From assembly GCA_051294375.1 (NCBI GenBank), contig CM119268.1, positions 20,534,750 through 20,598,749 on the forward strand: DNA of 64,000 nucleotides, in the 5' to 3' direction. A program made the translations under genes and the position numbers. This document shows, one piece after another, positions 22,181 through 34,504 of the stretch. This stretch comes from Paraspadella gotoi. Lineage: Eukaryota > Chaetognatha. Within the stretch, counting starts at the first letter, position 1. Each line of letters opens with the position of its first letter. The notes under the pieces were generated by a model. That model worked only from the letters and a program-made list of their open reading frames with translations. It did no database searches and was not told the DNA's origin.

Positions 22181-22477
22181 TCTCTCTTCTTCTTTCCTTC
22201 ATTCCTTTTTCTCCTTTTTCTTTCCTTCTTTCCATTTTCGTCTCCACGTTTCTTCTTTTGGACGTAATTTTTTTTCTTCCGCCGAAAAAAGAAAATAAAT
22301 TTACGTTTCCCATTTTTTTTCTCCCTTTTTTTATTGACTTTTGTTCTTTCTCTTTCCAGCCATTTTGTCTTTAGAGTTCCAATTATTTCTTTTAAGTCCT
22401 TTATATCAAAAAGGACCTGTGATGATATTTACATGTGCTAATGTGTCGTTATTTTTTATTTTTTTATCTTCATCCTT

Positions 22478-22480
22478 ATT

Positions 22481-22528
<48 letters not shown>

Positions 22529-22569
22529 TTTTTTCTTTTCATATATTTATTTATTTATTTATTTATATA

Positions 22570-22601
<32 letters not shown>

Positions 22602-22665
22602 AAATTTATTTATTTATTTATTTATTTATTTTTTTTTCTTTCTTTCTTTCTTTCTTTCTTCTGTC
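22478..22665 (+). repeat. (TTTC)n and (TTTA)n compound tetranucleotide arrays
   Basis: TTTC units at 22478-22528 and 22636-22662 bracket two TTTA arrays (22542-22595 and 22605-22630). Confidence 0.95.
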
Positions 22666-22811
22666 TTCCTCTCTTTATTTATTCATTTTCTTTCCTCAGT
22701 CTTCTTTCTCAGCGGCCAAACCTCGTTCCCTTCCGAACACCGCGAGATCTTATTTTTAAACTCGTCCTCTTTCTTTTTTCTCCTCGTAAATATCTTCTTT
22801 GTTTTCAATTT

Positions 22812-23470
22812 CTGTCGTCGTCATCGTCATCGTCGTTGTCGTCGTCGTTGTCGTCGTCGTCCTCGACAACAAAAGAAAATGATGAAAACGACGAATTTAC
22901 GACGTAATCAAGAAACCATAACGACCACGACGACGACCACGACGACGACAACAACGACGACCACAATGACGACCNNNNNNNNNNNNNNNNNNNNNNNNNN
23001 NNNNNNNNNNNNNNNNNNNNNNNNNNNNNNNNNNNNNNNNNNNNNNNNNNNNNNNNNNNNNNNNNNNNNNNNNNNNNNNNNNNNNNNNNNNNNNNNNNNN
23101 NNNNNNNNNNNNNNNNNNNNNNNNNNNNNNNNNNNNNNNNNNNNNNNNNNNNNNNNNNNNNNNNNNNNNNNNNNNNNNNNNNNNNNNNNCGACGACCACG
23201 ACGACGACCACAACGACGACCACAACGACGATCACAACGACGACCACAGCAAGACGTAAACAAACGCGAATCGAGAAAAACAGAAAGGAATTTGATAAAC
23301 GGTGACAACGATGATGACGACGTCTTGTTCATCGTCGTCGTCGTCGTCTTCATCGTAGTCTTCATTGTCGTCTTCATCGTCAGCGTCGTCATAGTCTTCA
23401 TCGTAGTCTTCATCATCGTCTTCATCGTCATCTTTATTGTTGTCTTCATCGTTGTCATCATCGTCGTCGT
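22812..23470. repeat. (GTC)n / (GAC)n array with 215-N gap
   Basis: GTC repeats (22815-22865) switch to GACCACGAC repeats (22915-22974). A gap follows (22975-23189), then GACCACAAC repeats to 23250 and GTCTTCATC repeats (23325-23470). Every frame is open and encodes Val, Thr, Asp or Ser polymers. The strand switch means the array could itself fold back. Confidence 0.9.
22975..23189. other. Assembly gap, 215 N
   Basis: Sized gap inside the GACCAC repeat. Confidence 0.99.
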
Positions 23471-23495
23471 NNNNNNNNNNNNNNNNNNNNNNNNN
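23471..23495. other. Assembly gap, 25 N
   Basis: Exactly 25 N, directly at the outer edge of the left arm of the palindrome that starts at 23496. Confidence 0.99.
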
Positions 23496-23579
23496 AAAAA
23501 GAGAAGAATCCATCTCAAGTTTTTCATTATCCTCTTTTTGATCCTCTTTCGTTCGTCCAACATCAACGTGTTTTGTTCT

Positions 23580-24305
23580 CATTTTTTCTTCTTCCTTCTT
23601 ACTCAATCGATCCTGTTCTTCCACGCTCAAAGTTTTCGTTCTCCTTTTCTTCTCGTTCTTTTCGCTTCAATCGATCTTGTTCTCGCTCCTTGACTAGTTT
23701 CATTCTGCTTCTCTCTCTCGTTCTGTTTCCCTACATGGTCCTTGTTCTCCTAAACAGTTTTTCGTTTTCCTTCTTCTTTTCTTTTGCCTTCATCGAGCCT
23801 CGTTTCCTCCACCTCAACAGTTTTCGTTCTCCCTTTTTTCTAATCGTTCTTTTTGCCTTCATCGAGCATCGTTCTCCACCTCAACATTTTCATTCTCTTT
23901 TTTTCTCTCGTTCTTTTTGCTTTCATCGAGCATCCGTTCTCCCCCTCAAACAGTTTTTGTTCTCCTTTTTATCTCATTCTTTTTGCCTTCATTGAGCATC
24001 GTTCCCCCACCTCAAACAGTTTTCGTTCTCGCTTTTTCTCTTGTTCTTTTGCTTCATCAAGCATCGATTCTCCACCTCAACAATTTTGCGTTCTCCTTTT
24101 TTATCTCATTCTTTTTGCCTTCATTGAGCATCGTTCCCACCTCAACAGTTTTCGTTCTCTTTTTTTCTCTTGTTTCTTTGCCTTCAATCGAGCATCGTTC
24201 TGCGCACCTCAACAGTTTTCGTTCTCACTTTTTTTATCTCGTTCTTTTTGCCTTCATAGAGCATCGTTCTCGGCACCTCAACAGTTTTCGTTCTCGCACC
24301 TGCCG
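23580..24305 (+). repeat. ~65-bp minisatellite, left arm
   Basis: Units beginning GTTCTCCACCTCAACAGTTT and ending TTTGCCTTCATCGAGCATC are repeated about ten times with indels. The inverted counterpart is 28640-29380. Phe/Ser-rich translations are artefacts. Confidence 0.85.
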
Positions 24306-24470
24306 CCAATTTTTTCGCCTCCCAACTTTCTTTTTCGCGTCGAACGACAAGGAAAATTGCTCAGAGGCCACCGCCACAGTAGCGGGGGAGGTCATCTCAA
24401 CTTGGCACACTTGCCGCAGTGCCTCTTTGCGATAGGCTGGCAATGCATACGGCTGCCCTTTACACCTTTG
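24306..24470. other. GC-richer unique segment in palindrome 1 (left)
   Basis: A conserved non-repeat segment, repeated inverted at 28457-28620. The minus strand carries ALRQVCQVEMTSPATVAVAS before running into the minisatellite. Base composition is exon-like but there is no recognised domain or splice structure, and the other arm is frameshifted. Confidence 0.25.
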
Positions 24471-24551
24471 TTGTAAGAAATACTACAATCAAATGTTGTT
24501 CAATTGTCAACGAAAGAAAACCGTTCAATTTGATGGGTAAATCTGTTAACA

Positions 24552-24622
24552 AAGGTAACCACAAAGCTTGCCAAAGTCAAGGATGTGTCATTCATAGAGA
24601 TTTTCTGGTAAAAAAATGACCA
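24552..24622 (+). repeat. Dispersed ~110-bp repeat family, diverged copy
   Basis: GTAACCACAAAGCTTGCCAA followed by AGTCAAGGA and TCATTCATAGAGATTTTCTGG resembles the family copies at 34505, 42485, 50468, 58800 and 61580, whose core is AAACCACCAAAGCCTTTCCA then AAGTCAGGGA. The inverted partner is at 28296-28372. A CT array follows at 24694-24740. Confidence 0.5.
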
Positions 24623-24693
24623 ATCGAATCTTATACTTCGACTTTTCCGTCAAAACCATTTTTAAGCCATGAAACGCACCGTGAAAAAATAAA

Positions 24694-24739
<46 letters not shown>

Positions 24740-25149
24740 TCCTTTATTTTAAATCAGCATAAACGAGTAAATATGAAAATAATAAAAAAACAACTGAGTA
24801 AAATCAAACTAGACATAAAAATGAGACAAATTCCTTTCCATGGAAGAAAACATAAAAATAACATGATAGAAGAAGAAACTCTGACTTCAATAGTGACCTT
24901 GTCAGGAGTCACCCCACACCAATCACGCAGTTTCGGTCACCAGTCAACACTCACAGTTTACCAGGTTATCAAGATATAATAAACTTACAAACTTAACAAA
25001 ACTCGAACCAAACGAACAATCTCACAAAACTCTCACACAGTCTCTCACAGGATCACCGGTCTTGCTCGTTCACTGTCACCCTCTGAAGGCGATCCGTTCA
25101 CGCAGCCGCCGAAGAGAGAGAAGAAGACGGTCGATGAAATTATGACGTG

Positions 25150-25830
25150 AGGGGACTCCTGATGACGGGCGCGTGAAGAATGGCAATAGATGGCGTGAGA
25201 TGGCAAATGAACCGGCGGGAGATGGCAATGGATGTCGAGAGATGGCAATGGATGGGCGTGAGATGGCAAATGAATACGGCGTGAAGATAGAAATAGATGT
25301 TTTGAGATAGCAACGGAATGCTTTGACATAGCCAATGGACGGCATGAGATGGCAAGCGATGGCCGTGAGATGGTCAATTGACGGCGTGAAATGGTAATAC
25401 AGTGCGTTTGAAGGTAATGGAGGGCGTGAGATAAGCATGAAGATGGCCATAGATGGAGTGAGATGGTAATGGAATGGCGTGAGAAAGAGAAATTGATGAC
25501 GTAAGATGGCAGTGGTTGGGGTGATGGTAATTGTAGGCATGGAGATGGTAATTGAAGCGTGGATATGGGAACAGATGGCAGTGGAGAGCGTGAGAGGGCA
25601 ATCGAAAGCGTTAGACGGCAATTGGCCGTGAGAAGTCAATGGCTGGCGTAAGATGGGCAGTGGACGGGTGAAGATGGGAGATCGGTGACGCGAGAAAGCA
25701 AAAAACCCAAAAGCAAGATGGAAATGAAAAATAGTGAGATGGGTCAGTGTTTGGTTGTCTGTGGAAATGGACGACGTGAGATGGTAATTCAGGCGTGAGA
25801 AGGCCTGTATAGGTCGGAAAGATGGCGCGA
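25150..25830 (-). repeat. ~20-bp minisatellite, left arm
   Basis: Units of CGTGAGATGGCAATGGATGG with many indels. The reverse complement array (CATCTCACGCCATCCATTGC) is at 27080-27740 and is much more regular. The unique stretches 24740-25150 and 25830-26085 hold no gene. Confidence 0.85.
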
Positions 25831-26100
25831 GATTGCCAACGGATCGAGTCAGTGAAACATTGGAATTACGTCACTAATGCACAATGCATTTGAATTATGT
25901 GACGGCTAAATGGGTGTTGTAAACATTCAAAGAAAGGGCATAGAAATATCCAAACGTGATATTAAGATGTAAACATTTTAAGCAAATTCTTTTAAAAATA
26001 TGCGTAAAACTAATTTAAATCGAAAGGAACGTAAAAAAAGCGTCGACGTAAAACTTTTTTTGTTCCAATCTTTCTTCTTCGTCTTTTTTATATCAAGATG

Positions 26101-26835
26101 ACGGTGAAGAACGGACGATGAAGAACGACGATGACGACGATAAGACTACGCGACGACGATGAAGACGACAGTGGGAAGACGAACGATGAAGACAACGATG
26201 AAAAACGACGATGAAAACGACGATGAACGACGAATGATGAAGAACGAAAATGAAAACGAACGATGAAAACGACGATGAAGACTACGACGACGATGAAGAC
26301 GACAGTGAAAGACGACGATGAAAGACGACGATGAAACGACAAATGAAAACGACGAATGAAGACAAACGACGACGGAAAAGACGACAGTGAAGAACGACGA
26401 TGAAGACGAACGATGAAAACGACGATGAAGACGATGAATGAAAACGACAATGAAGACTACGACGACGATGAAGAACGAACGATAGAGAACAACGATGAAA
26501 ACGACGATGAAAAACCGTTGATAAAGACAACGGTGAAGAACGACGATGGAGACGACGAATGAAAACTGACAGATGAAAACGACAATAAAAGACGACGATG
26601 AAGTGACGATGAAGACTACGACGACGATGAAGACAGGATGAAGACGACGATGAAGACGATGATGAGACGACGATGAAGACTCCGACGACCGATGAAGACG
26701 ACGATGAAGACAATGACGAAGAACGCATCGTCGTTTTCATCGTCGTCTTCATCGTCGTCTTCACTGTCGTCTTCATCGTCGTCGTAGTCTTCATCGTCGT
26801 TTTCATCGTCGTCTTCATCGTCGTCTTCACCGTCA
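26101..26835. repeat. GACGATGAAGACGAC repeat at palindrome centre
   Basis: About 625 bases of GACGATGAAGACGACAATGA-type units switch abruptly at 26726 to the complementary ATCGTCGTCTTC strand for about 110 bases. The switch point is the symmetry centre of palindrome 1. Confidence 0.9.
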
Positions 26836-28157
26836 TCTTGATATAAAAAAGACGAAGAAAAAGAAAGATTGGAACAAAAAAAGTTACGTCGACGCTTTTT
26901 TTACGTCCTTTCGATTTAAATTAGTTTTACGCATATTTTTAAAAGAATTTGTTAAAATGTTTACATCTTAATATCACGTTGATATTTCTATGCCCTTCTT
27001 TTGAATGTTACAACACCCATTAGCGTCACATTAATTCAAATCATTGTGCATTAGTGACGTATTCCAATGTTTCACCTGACTCGATCCGTTGGCATCTCGC
27101 GCCATCTCCCGACCTATACAGCCTTCTCACGCCTGTAATTACCATCTCACGTCGTCCATTTCCATCAGACACCAACACTGACCCATCTCACTATTTTTCA
27201 TTTCCATCTTGCTTTTGTTTTTGCTTTCTCGCGTCACCGATTCCCATCTCACACCGTCCACTGCCATCTCACGCCAGCCATTGACTTCTCACGGCCACCA
27301 TTGCCGTCTAACGCTTTCGATTGCCCTCTCACGCTCTCCACTGCCATCTGTTCCCATATCACGCCTTCAATTACCATCTCATGCCTACAATTACCATCAC
27401 CCCAACCACTGCCATCTTACGTCATCATTTCTCTTCTCACGCCATCCATTACCATCTCACTCCATCTATGGCCATCTCATGCTATCTCACGCCCTCCATT
27501 ACCTTCAAACGCACTGTATTACCATTTCACGCCGTCAATTACCATCTCACGCCATCGCTTGCCATCTCATGCCGTCCATTGGTATGTCAAGCATTCCGTT
27601 GCTATCTCAAAACATCTATTTCTATCTCACGCCGTTCATTGCCATCTCACGCCATCCATTGCCATCTCTCGACATCCATTGCCATCTCCCGCCGTTCATT
27701 GCCATCTCACGCCATCTATTGCCATCTCACGCCCCGTCATCAGGAGTCCCCTCACGTCATAATTTCATCCGACGTCTTCTTCTCTCTCGTTCGGCGGCGC
27801 GTGAACGGATCGCCTGTCAGAGGTGACAGTGAACGAGCAAGACGGTGATTGTGAGAGACTGTGTGAGAGTTTGTGAGATTGTTCGTTTGTCGAGTTTTGT
27901 AAGTTTGTAAGTTTATTATATCTTGATAACTGGTAACTGTTGAGTGTTGACTGGTGACCCGAAACTGGTGATTGGTGTGGGGTGACTCCTGACAAGTCAC
28001 TATTGAAAGTCAGAGTTTCTTCTTCTATCATGAATATTTTTATGTTTTCTTCCATGGAAAGAATTTGTCTCATTTTTATGTCTAGTTTGATTTTACTCAG
28101 TTGTTTTTTTTATTATTTCATATTTACTCGTTTTTATGCTGATTTAAAATAAAGAGA

Positions 28158-28201
<44 letters not shown>

Positions 28202-29402
28202 TTTATTTTTTCCACGGTGCGTTTTCATGCTTAAAAATGGTTTTGACGGAAAAGTCGAAGTATAAGATTCGATATGGTCATTTTTTTACCCAGAAAATCT
28301 CTATTGAATGACACATCCTTGACCTTTGGCAAAGGCTTTGCTGGTTTACCTTTGTTACAGATTACCCATCAAATTGAACGGTTTTCTTTCGTTGACAACT
28401 GAACAACATTTGATGTAGTATTTGTCTTACACAAACGGGTAAAGGGCAGCGTAGTTGGCATTGCCAGCCCTTCGCAAAGAGCACTGCGGCAAGTGTGCCA
28501 AGTGTGAGATGACCTCCCCCGCTACTGTGCGGTGGCCTCTGAGCAATTTCCCTTGTCGTTCGACGCGAAAAAAGAAAGTTGGGAGGCGATAAAAATAGCG
28601 GGATGGGTGGGCAGAACGAAAACTGTTTGAGGTGCGAGAACGCATGCTCAGTGAAGGCCAAAAGAACGGATGAAGAATAGAAGTGAGAACGAAAACTGTG
28701 AGGTGGAGAACGATGCTCGATTGAAGGCAAAAAGAACGAGAGAAAAAAGGAGAACGGAAAACTGTTGAGGTGGAGAACGATGCTCAATGAAGGCAAAAAG
28801 AATGAGATAAAAAAGGAGAACAAAATGTTGAGGTGGAGAACGATGCTTCGATGAAGCAAAAAGAACAGAGAGAAAAACGCGAGAACGGAAAACTGTTGCA
28901 GGGTGGATGAACGATGCCTCAATGAAGGCAAAAAGAATGAGATAAAAAAGGAGAACAAAAACTGTTGAGGTGGAGAACGATGCTCGATGAAAGCAAAAAG
29001 AACGAGAGAAAAAAAGAGAATGAAAACTGTTGAGGTGGAGAACGATGCTCGATGAAGGCAAAAAGAACGAGAGAAAAAAGGAGAACGAAAACTGTTGAGG
29101 TGGAGAACGATGCTCGATGAAGGCAAAAAGAACAAGAGAAAGGAAAACGAAAACTGTTTAGGAGAACAAGGACCGATGTAGGGAAAAAGAACGAGAGAGA
29201 GAAGCAGAATGAAAACTGTCAAGGAGGAGAACAAGCATCGATGAAGCGAAAAAGAACGAGGAAGAAAAGGAGAACGAAAACTGTTGAGGTGGAGAACAAG
29301 GATCGATGAAAGAAGGAAGAAGAAAAGAATGAGAACAAAACACGTTGATGTGGAGAACGAAAGAGGATCAAAAGAGGATAATGAAAAACTTTGAGATGGA
29401 GA
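26726..29402 (-). repeat. Palindrome 1, right arm
   Basis: Inverted partner of 23496-26725; same features in reverse order: GACGAT repeat, regular 20-bp minisatellite (27080-27740), unique middle (27760-28600) and 65-bp minisatellite (28640-29380). A GA array at 28155-28201 corresponds to the CT array at 24694. The match ends around ATGAAAAACTTTGAGATGGA at ~29381-29400. Confidence 0.9.
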
Positions 29403-30190
29403 ACGAGACTAAAAGAAAGAAGAAAGAACTAAAGAGAAAAGAAATTCCATCGCGTTTCTTCTATTTCAGAAATCATCTTCTATTTCTGCCTCCGGGAAAA
29501 AAGTTTTTCATAGGTTTACTATTTTAAACTTTATCGTTGTCGTCATCATCGTCGTCAACGTGGTCGTCGTTGTCGTCGTAACGATCTCCTCTCGTTTACT
29601 TGCTTCCAAAAATATTGTCAGAATCCATTTGAGTTGAGGTACACTTCCCTGGGGACAGATGAAGGGACAGGACCGTAAGGGAAGTTTGCAGGGTTTTTGT
29701 TTTAATTGTTATTAAAAGAACTTAAAATATACATTTTTTTTAAAAATACCCTAAATAAAATTATTTTATTAATTAAAGAATAATACTTTTTTAAGATAAT
29801 TTTATTAGTTACCTTAATAAAATTTAGTTTCAATTTTTTTTCCTAAGCTGCCCATAAAATTTACCCCTTATGCTGCCCAAAAATTAAAATTTAGCATATA
29901 AAACATAAAAATAAAAACCAATAAAAATACTTTGGTAAATTTATTTTTTAATTTTATACATTAGTGGGCACCAGTGAGCTATATTTATATATAGTAATAA
30001 GTATATAATAAGCTAAAATTTTAAATTGCAAATTTTTACATTTAAGATCGGATTCCTTGCAAAAAGTTGATATGAGAAAGTATAATTCTTTTTTAAAAAT
30101 TCTTTCATTAAGTTGGTTAAAAATGTAAAAAACTATATTTAAGACCTCAATTTTCATTTTCGAACTAAAAAATATAGTTTTTTTTTAAAT
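29403..30190. other. AT-rich unique sequence
   Basis: A short (GTC)n patch lies at 29535-29580. The rest, 29600-30190, is AT-rich with A- and T-runs; no gene or known element is visible. Confidence 0.7.
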
Positions 30191-30217
30191 TTTAACCTAT
30201 TTAATGACATAATTTTT

Positions 30218-30300
30218 GTTGCTGCGGTGGTGGTGGTGGTGGTTGCGATGGTGGCGGTGGTGGCGGCGGCGGCGGTGGCCGTGACAGTGGAGGTCATTTT
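30218..30300 (+). repeat. (GGTGGC)n-like G-rich triplet run
   Basis: GGTGGTGGTGG runs into GGCGGTGG and GGCGGC triplets; Val/Ala-rich translation is an artefact. Confidence 0.8.
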
Positions 30301-30419
30301 GGTAGTGGGGATTATGGTAGTAGGAGGTGGCGTCTTGGTGATGCTAATGATAGACAACTTCGGCTGCGACGTCGTCAGATTATTTGTTGTCCTCAACCTT
30401 GATCCAGTTCATGCAAGGA

Positions 30420-31890
30420 CGCCGACGACGGTGATGATGACGACGATGACGATGACGACGACGATGATGACCGACGACAACGGTGATGAGGACGACGACG
30501 ACGACGCACGACGACAGACGGTGATGATATTACGAACGATGACGAGACGAGACGACGAACGATTATGACTGAGACACGACGAATGATGACGACGACAACG
30601 GTGATGATGACGAATGACGACGAGCAACCGGTGATGAATGACGACGATGAACGATGACGACGACGATGACGACGATGATGACGAGACGACGATGACGACG
30701 ACGATGATGAACGACGACGACAACAAACGGTGTGATGAAACGACGACACACAACGGTGATGATGACGAACGATGACGAATGACGACGACGATGACGACCG
30801 ATGATGACGAACGTTGATGACGACGGACGATGATGACGACGACAACGGTAGAATGATGACGATGACGACGACAACGGTATGATGATTGACGACAGATGAC
30901 GATGACGACGACGATGACGAACGATGATGACGACGACGACGAACGATGACGACGACGATGATGACGACGACGTGACGACGAACAACGGTGATGATCGACG
31001 ACGACGACGACCAACGGTGATGATGACGACGATGACGATGAACGACCGACGATGACGACGATGATGACGACGACGAACGATGACGACGACGATGATGACG
31101 ACGACGAACGACGACAACGGTGATGATGACGGACGCGACGAAAACGGTGAATGATGACGACGATGACGATGACGACGACGATGACGACGATGATGAACGA
31201 CGACGACGACGATGACGACCGACGAATGACTTAGACGACGACGACTGACTGACGACGACAACGGTGATGATACGATGACGACGACAACGGTGATGATGAC
31301 GACGATGACGATGCACGACGACGATGCGACGATGATTGACGACGACGGACGAAAACGATGACGAACGACGATGAATGACGACGAACGACAACGGTGATGA
31401 TGACGACGACGACGACAACGGTGATGAGACGAACGATTGACGATTAACGACGACGATGACGACGATGATGACGACGACGACGATGACGACGACGATGATG
31501 ACGACGACGACGACGACAACGGTGATGAATGACGACGACGAACGACAACGGTGATGATGAACGACGATGACGAATGACGACGACCGATGACGACGATGAT
31601 GACGACGACGACGATGACGACGACGATGATGACGACGACGACGGACGACAACGGTGATGATGACGACGACGACGACAACGGGATGATGACGACGATGACG
31701 ATGACGACGACGATGAACGACGATGATGACGACGACGACGACGAATGAACGACGACGATGAGACGACCGAACGACAACGGTGATGATGACGACGACGACG
31801 ACAACGTGATGATGACGACGTGACGATGACGTCGACGATGACGACGATGATGAACGACGACGATGACGACGACGACGATGATGACGACGA
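30420..31890 (+). repeat. 1.5-kb (GAC GAT)n array
   Basis: Long mixture of GACGACGATGATGACGAC with recurring GACAACGGTGATGATGACGA blocks, suggesting a higher-order unit of about 50-60 bases built round CAACGGTGATGA. Frequent single-base insertions (GACGAACGA, GACCGA) break the triplet phase, as raw long-read sequence would. Both strands are open over hundreds of codons without meaning. Confidence 0.95.
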
Positions 31891-32570
31891 CGACACCAGA
31901 TTTTGTATTATTGAGGGAAACGAAGAATCATGAAAAATAATGCGGTGAGTGAATGAGTGAGATTATCAAAGTTGTGAGAGTGAATTTTTAGAGAGAGAGA
32001 ATTTTTCTCAATGGAAAAAACTCCGAACCTGAAACTTAAAGAAGTCCATTGATTTTTTCTCTTCAAAAAAAGTAAAAAAAAAAGCAAAAGTAAAGAGAAA
32101 AATAAAAGCAACAAGACAAGAAAAGGCGAGAGGAAAGACTAAAAAGAGAGAAAAAAGAAAAAAAAAGAAAAAGAAAATTAAAAATAAAAGAAAATGAGAG
32201 CAACAAAAGAGTAAATTAGAACGATAAACGGAAACGAGGGAAAATAAAACTGAGAAAGTTGAGAGAAAAAAAATAGAAAATAAAAGAAGTTGAAAATAGG
32301 AATTAAGAAGAGCGGAAAAGAATTAAAAAGAAAATGGCTGAGGGAGGGAAAGTAATGAAAGAAAAGTGGAGGAGAAAAAATAAAAAAGAATTTAATGTGA
32401 AGGGAAGTTCCTGAAAAAAAGGGAAGGGAACATATCTTTTTTTGGAAGCGCCGAATTGGAAGACCACTTTATATTATTTAAAATTAAATTATACTAATAT
32501 AAAAATGGGGAAAACTAACGAGTTCATGTATCCCATTTGATTAAAAGAATTAAAAACGTAACCATAACTA
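31891..32570. other. A/G-rich low-complexity unique stretch
   Basis: 32020-32420 is dominated by AAAG/GAAAA. No gene is recognisable. Confidence 0.7.
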
Positions 32571-32582
32571 ATATTTTGAATC

Positions 32583-32712
32583 AAATACGTTGTAGTGAGA
32601 TTTCGTTGTAGCGAGATTTCGTTATATTGGGATTTTGTTTAAGCGAGATTTCATTTTATCGGGATTTCGTTGTAGTGAGATTTCGTTGTAGCGAGATTTC
32701 GTTGTATTCTTT
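32583..32712 (+). repeat. 17-bp tandem repeat resembling pogo/Tc1-type termini
   Basis: Seven to eight copies of GAGATTTCGTTGTAGCGA-type units, with variants such as GGGATTTCGTTGTAGT and GAGATTTCATTTTATC. The pattern of TTCGTTATA/GCGAGA repeats is familiar from terminal regions of many pogo/Tigger-like and Tc1-like transposons (CTCGATATAACGAAATCTCG type). No transposase is seen, so this may be one element end that has expanded in tandem. Confidence 0.5.
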
Positions 32713-33189
32713 CCTTTCGCGATTCAATTCGAACTTCGGTTTACAATAACAAGAAAAAAAAATCGCTCGACCAACGAACGGCCATCGTAAATTTAAGATT
32801 TTGCTGAGTACGGCTCTCTGTCTGAATTTTACATATCTACTTATATAATAAAGTAACTTACTGATCCGTATGACAACAAACGAGACAATAATATCAGTTT
32901 CGACTCACGTAATAACGGATTTAATTTCCTTTCATACATTTGATTGGGAATTCGTTTTCATTCACGTTCCTCTTTTAATTAAGGTATTCTCATTACTGGA
33001 AGACATGAGAGACACACGACCAGATGTGAGAGAAGAGAAAAGAAGAAAAAGAGAGAGAGATAATTATAGAGAGAGAGGAAGTACAAAGTAGAACAAGCGA
33101 GAAATTAAGAGAGCGAGACAGAGAGCAGAGTCGGCTCAGCTGCGTCGATTAGTCCCCTTATTTTTCCCGACTTGTTTCCCTTTTTGATC

Positions 33190-33845
33190 AATCCATGTCT
33201 GTCTCTCCCTTCCTCCCACCATGTCTCCATGTTCCCTTCCATCCAAATCCATGTCTGTCTCTTCCCTTCCCTCCTCACCATGTTCCATGTTCCTTCATTC
33301 CAAATTCCATGTATGTCTCTCCCTTCCCTCTCACCATGTCTCATGTTCCTCTTCCATCCCAAATCCATGTCTGTCTTTCCTTTCCCTCCTCACTATGTCT
33401 CCATGTTCCCTTTCCATCCAAACCCCATGTCTGTCTTCCTTCCCTCCTCTCACCATGTCGTCCATTGTTCCCTTCCAGTCCAAATCCATGTCTGTTCTCT
33501 CCCTTTCCTTCCTCACCATGTCTCCATGTTCCCTTCCATCCAAATCCATGTCTGTCTCTCCCTCCTTCCTCCACCATGTCTCCCATGTTCCCTTCCATCC
33601 AAATCCATATCTGTTCTCCCTTCCTCCTCACTATAGTCTCCATGTTCCCTTTCCATCTAAAAATCCATTTCTGTCTCTCCCTTCCGCTTCCTCACCATGT
33701 CTCCATGTTCCCTTCTATCCAAATCCATGTCTGTCTCTCCCTTTCCTTCCTCACCATGTCTCCATGATTCCCTTCCATCCAAATCCATGGTCTGTCTCTC
33801 CCTTCCTTCCTCACCATGTCTCCATGTCTGTCCTCCTTCAATCCC
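33190..33845 (+). repeat. ~58-bp minisatellite, left arm
   Basis: Units CATGTTCCCTTCCATCCAAA then TCCATGTCTGTCTCTCCCTT and CCTTCCTCACCATGTCTC, about eleven copies with frequent indels. The right-arm array (51270-51445) has only about three units, all regular. Confidence 0.9.
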
Positions 33846-33884
33846 CTCTCCATTTGTCTCCCAAATCCTTTCTGTCACCATTTC

Positions 33885-34275
33885 CTCTCTTCCTCTCTAT
33901 CCTTCTTTCCTTTTATTCCTATTCCTCTTCTTCCTCCTTTTCTCCACTCTTCACTTCCTCCCTCTCTTCCTCCCTTTCCTCTCCTCAAATCTTCCACTTC
34001 CCGTTCTTTTACCCCTTCCTCCCTCTCCCCTCTCTCTCTTCCCTTCCCCTTCTCCTCTTCTTCCTTTTCTTCTTTCTCCAGATCTCCTCTTCTTCTCCTT
34101 TCCTCCTCTTCTTCCTCCCTTTCTCCTTCTGCCTTCCCCTCTTCTTCCTCTTCTTCTTTCTCCCATTTCTCCTCTTCACCTCCACTTTCCTCCTCTTCTT
34201 CCTCCCTTCCTTCCTTCTCCCCTTCCCCCCTCTTCTTCCTCCCTCCTCCTTTTTCTTCCTCCCTTTCCTTTTATC
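33885..34275 (+). repeat. Polypyrimidine tract, left arm
   Basis: About 390 bases almost free of purines, built from CCTCTTCTTCCTCCCTTTCC-type units. The right arm has the complementary polypurine tract at 50790-51215. Long frames here are Pro/Ser/Phe artefacts. Confidence 0.9.
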
Positions 34276-34504
34276 GTTTTCTCGATGATCCTCTCGATTC
34301 TTTTTCGCCCTGTCGATTGGTTTTCTTTCTCCCTTCTCTTCACCAGCATTTTCTTTTACTTCTTTCTCCCAGGCATTTTCATCTAACTTTTTTGCCAGCA
34401 TTTTCTCTTCTTTTATTTCTCTGGCCAATTCCTTATTCTCCAGCTTTTTTTCTTACTTTTACTCCAGGCATTTTTCTCTCTTTTATCCAGCTTTTTCTTT
34501 ACGC

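Larger units (their letters stand above)
23496..26725 (+). repeat. Palindrome 1, left arm
   Basis: Reverse-complementary to 26726-29402. For example CATCAACGTGTTTTGTTCTC at ~23563 pairs with GAGAACAAAACACGTTGATG at ~29331, and TATATCAAGATGACGGTGAA at ~26088 pairs with its complement at ~26822. The arms meet without a spacer at about 26726 inside the GAC repeat. Units in this arm have many single-base indels relative to the right arm. The left arm contains about 500 more bases of GACGAT repeat near the centre. Contents: 65-bp pyrimidine-rich minisatellite, unique middle part, 20-bp minisatellite, GACGAT repeat. Confidence 0.9.

Noticed and set aside
24234-24443. Minus-strand 69-residue frame as a conserved exon
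   Set aside because: It looks exon-like for about 40 residues, but half of it is minisatellite and the other palindrome arm is frameshifted; kept only as a low-confidence segment.
30393-31896. Open frames of 150 to 413 codons on the minus strand over the GAC/GAT array
   Set aside because: They encode only Ser, Val, Arg, His and Ile in repeat order and are open because the repeat lacks stop codons; parallel frames are equally open.
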